Below are positions 63,290-64,000 of a DNA stretch of 64,000 bases, piece by piece. The notes under the pieces are model-generated. The model was not told where the DNA came from and searched no databases. It worked only from the letters and a program-made list of their open reading frames with translations. The stretch is taken from positions 3,726,501 to 3,790,500 of the forward strand of contig OZ038528.1 of assembly GCA_964036665.1 (NCBI GenBank). Direction: 5' to 3'. Numbering within the stretch: position 1 is the first letter of the stretch; each line of letters opens with the position of its first letter. The translations under genes were made by a program, and so were the position numbers. Source of the stretch: Gordius sp. MW1 (taxonomy: Eukaryota; Nematomorpha; Gordioida; Gordea; Gordiidae).

Positions 63290-64000
63290 TTTAATTGTGT
63301 TATGGCTCTTTCCGTCACTTTCAAACAAAAAATTTTAAAGTCCCTCTTGTTTGTCATCACATCAGAAGACCTCAAGAATTAGAGGTGAGGAGAATGTAAA
63401 AATTGGCAGAAATCATACAGCCCTCCTACCATAACTAAAGCCATATTTTTTATAAATATAAATAAATTAGTTATATAATATGGTTTAAAATTTAAGTTAT
63501 TTTTGCATTATATGGTCATTAAAATAGAAGCTACACATAGTATTATTTACGATACCTATCATACTTTTCGTCAACCCTATGAAACTCGAATAAGAACTAA
63601 TGCTGATTACAAATACATATTGACAATATTAAAATTTCGATACATGTTAATGAGAATTCATTCAAATGAAGCAAGGCTTATAGGTTTTAAAAGTATTTAA
63701 ATTCTTGTGTCACAGCAAAAATGGTTTTGTATATATTTTAGCAGAAATCCATTACTTTATATGTCCGCCTTTTTCACGTAGTTTTTTTTTATAAATCTCT
63801 CAACGGATTTTGTAGCTAATAAACTTTTATTTATAATATAATAATATTTATACACTAACGAGGGAATAGAAAAGCATTCTCTTGGGGTGTTCTATATGCA
63901 AAAGATATCCCAATATGCCATGCGATGAGACAAAGGAAGGTAGATTTTAAACTGATGAGTAGTCAGAAGGGTTGGCAGGGCGGAATGTCATTACTTAGCA
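63290..64000. other. Unassigned to the window end
   Basis: The open frame at 63503-63700 (65 codons) has no similarity I recognise. No other features seen. Confidence 0.35.

Overview
This window is from an animal nuclear genome. It is AT-rich (about one third G+C by eye), its genes are split by GT-AG introns, and most of it is transposon-derived. The Helitron with a 'disallowed-target-free' A/T insertion site and the 'accgatttggctcaaaattt' repeats resemble elements common in arthropods, so an arthropod is plausible, but the species cannot be fixed from the sequence.

Three host genes could be reassembled, all on the minus strand, with every intron phase matching except one. (1) 6162-10293: an eight-exon gene for a 439-residue, probably nuclear protein, not firmly identified, with an RRM-like N-terminal part, an LDRELDDY motif and a basic RS-containing tail. 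(2) 23911-37713: a four-exon class C GPCR of 819 residues (Venus-flytrap domain, nine-cysteine domain, seven TM segments). Its first intron is 10.9 kb and packed with transposons. (3) 49535-62708: a reticulon gene with an N-terminal exon 8.9 kb upstream of a complete reticulon homology domain. The junction to its last exon is uncertain.

Mobile DNA by region: 1-5370 holds a LINE C-terminal fragment, an RTE-like LINE remnant and two copies of a satellite-bearing composite element. 10451-12470 is a hAT element with another hAT nested in it. 13240-13790 is a 112-bp tandem repeat. 16030-18120 is a decayed LINE with a restriction-like endonuclease. 19487-20078 is a fold-back hAT. 20340-22760 is an RTE-like LINE. 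28984-33344 is a four-level nest: GC-rich hAT-like element, then hAT, then LTR retrotransposon, then composite satellite element. 34247-35312 and 35881-37160 are two hAT elements with target duplications. 44289-46801 is a hAT-like element containing a small MITE and a Helitron. 50-63 kb is full of hAT and PIF/Harbinger MITEs.

The most interesting signal is the composite family, with copies near 1983-5370, 30235-32035, 39143-40210, 47030-48270 and 55510-58862, plus end fragments. Each has a 5' subterminal sequence (TTGCTATGCAATTTATGGGC), a central array of about 125-bp hairpin units, an inverted copy of the subterminal sequence, and a 3' stem-loop with a GNA triloop. This is the layout of non-autonomous Helentrons (HINEs). 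In two copies the 3' stem-loop is replaced by a tandem array of such hairpins.
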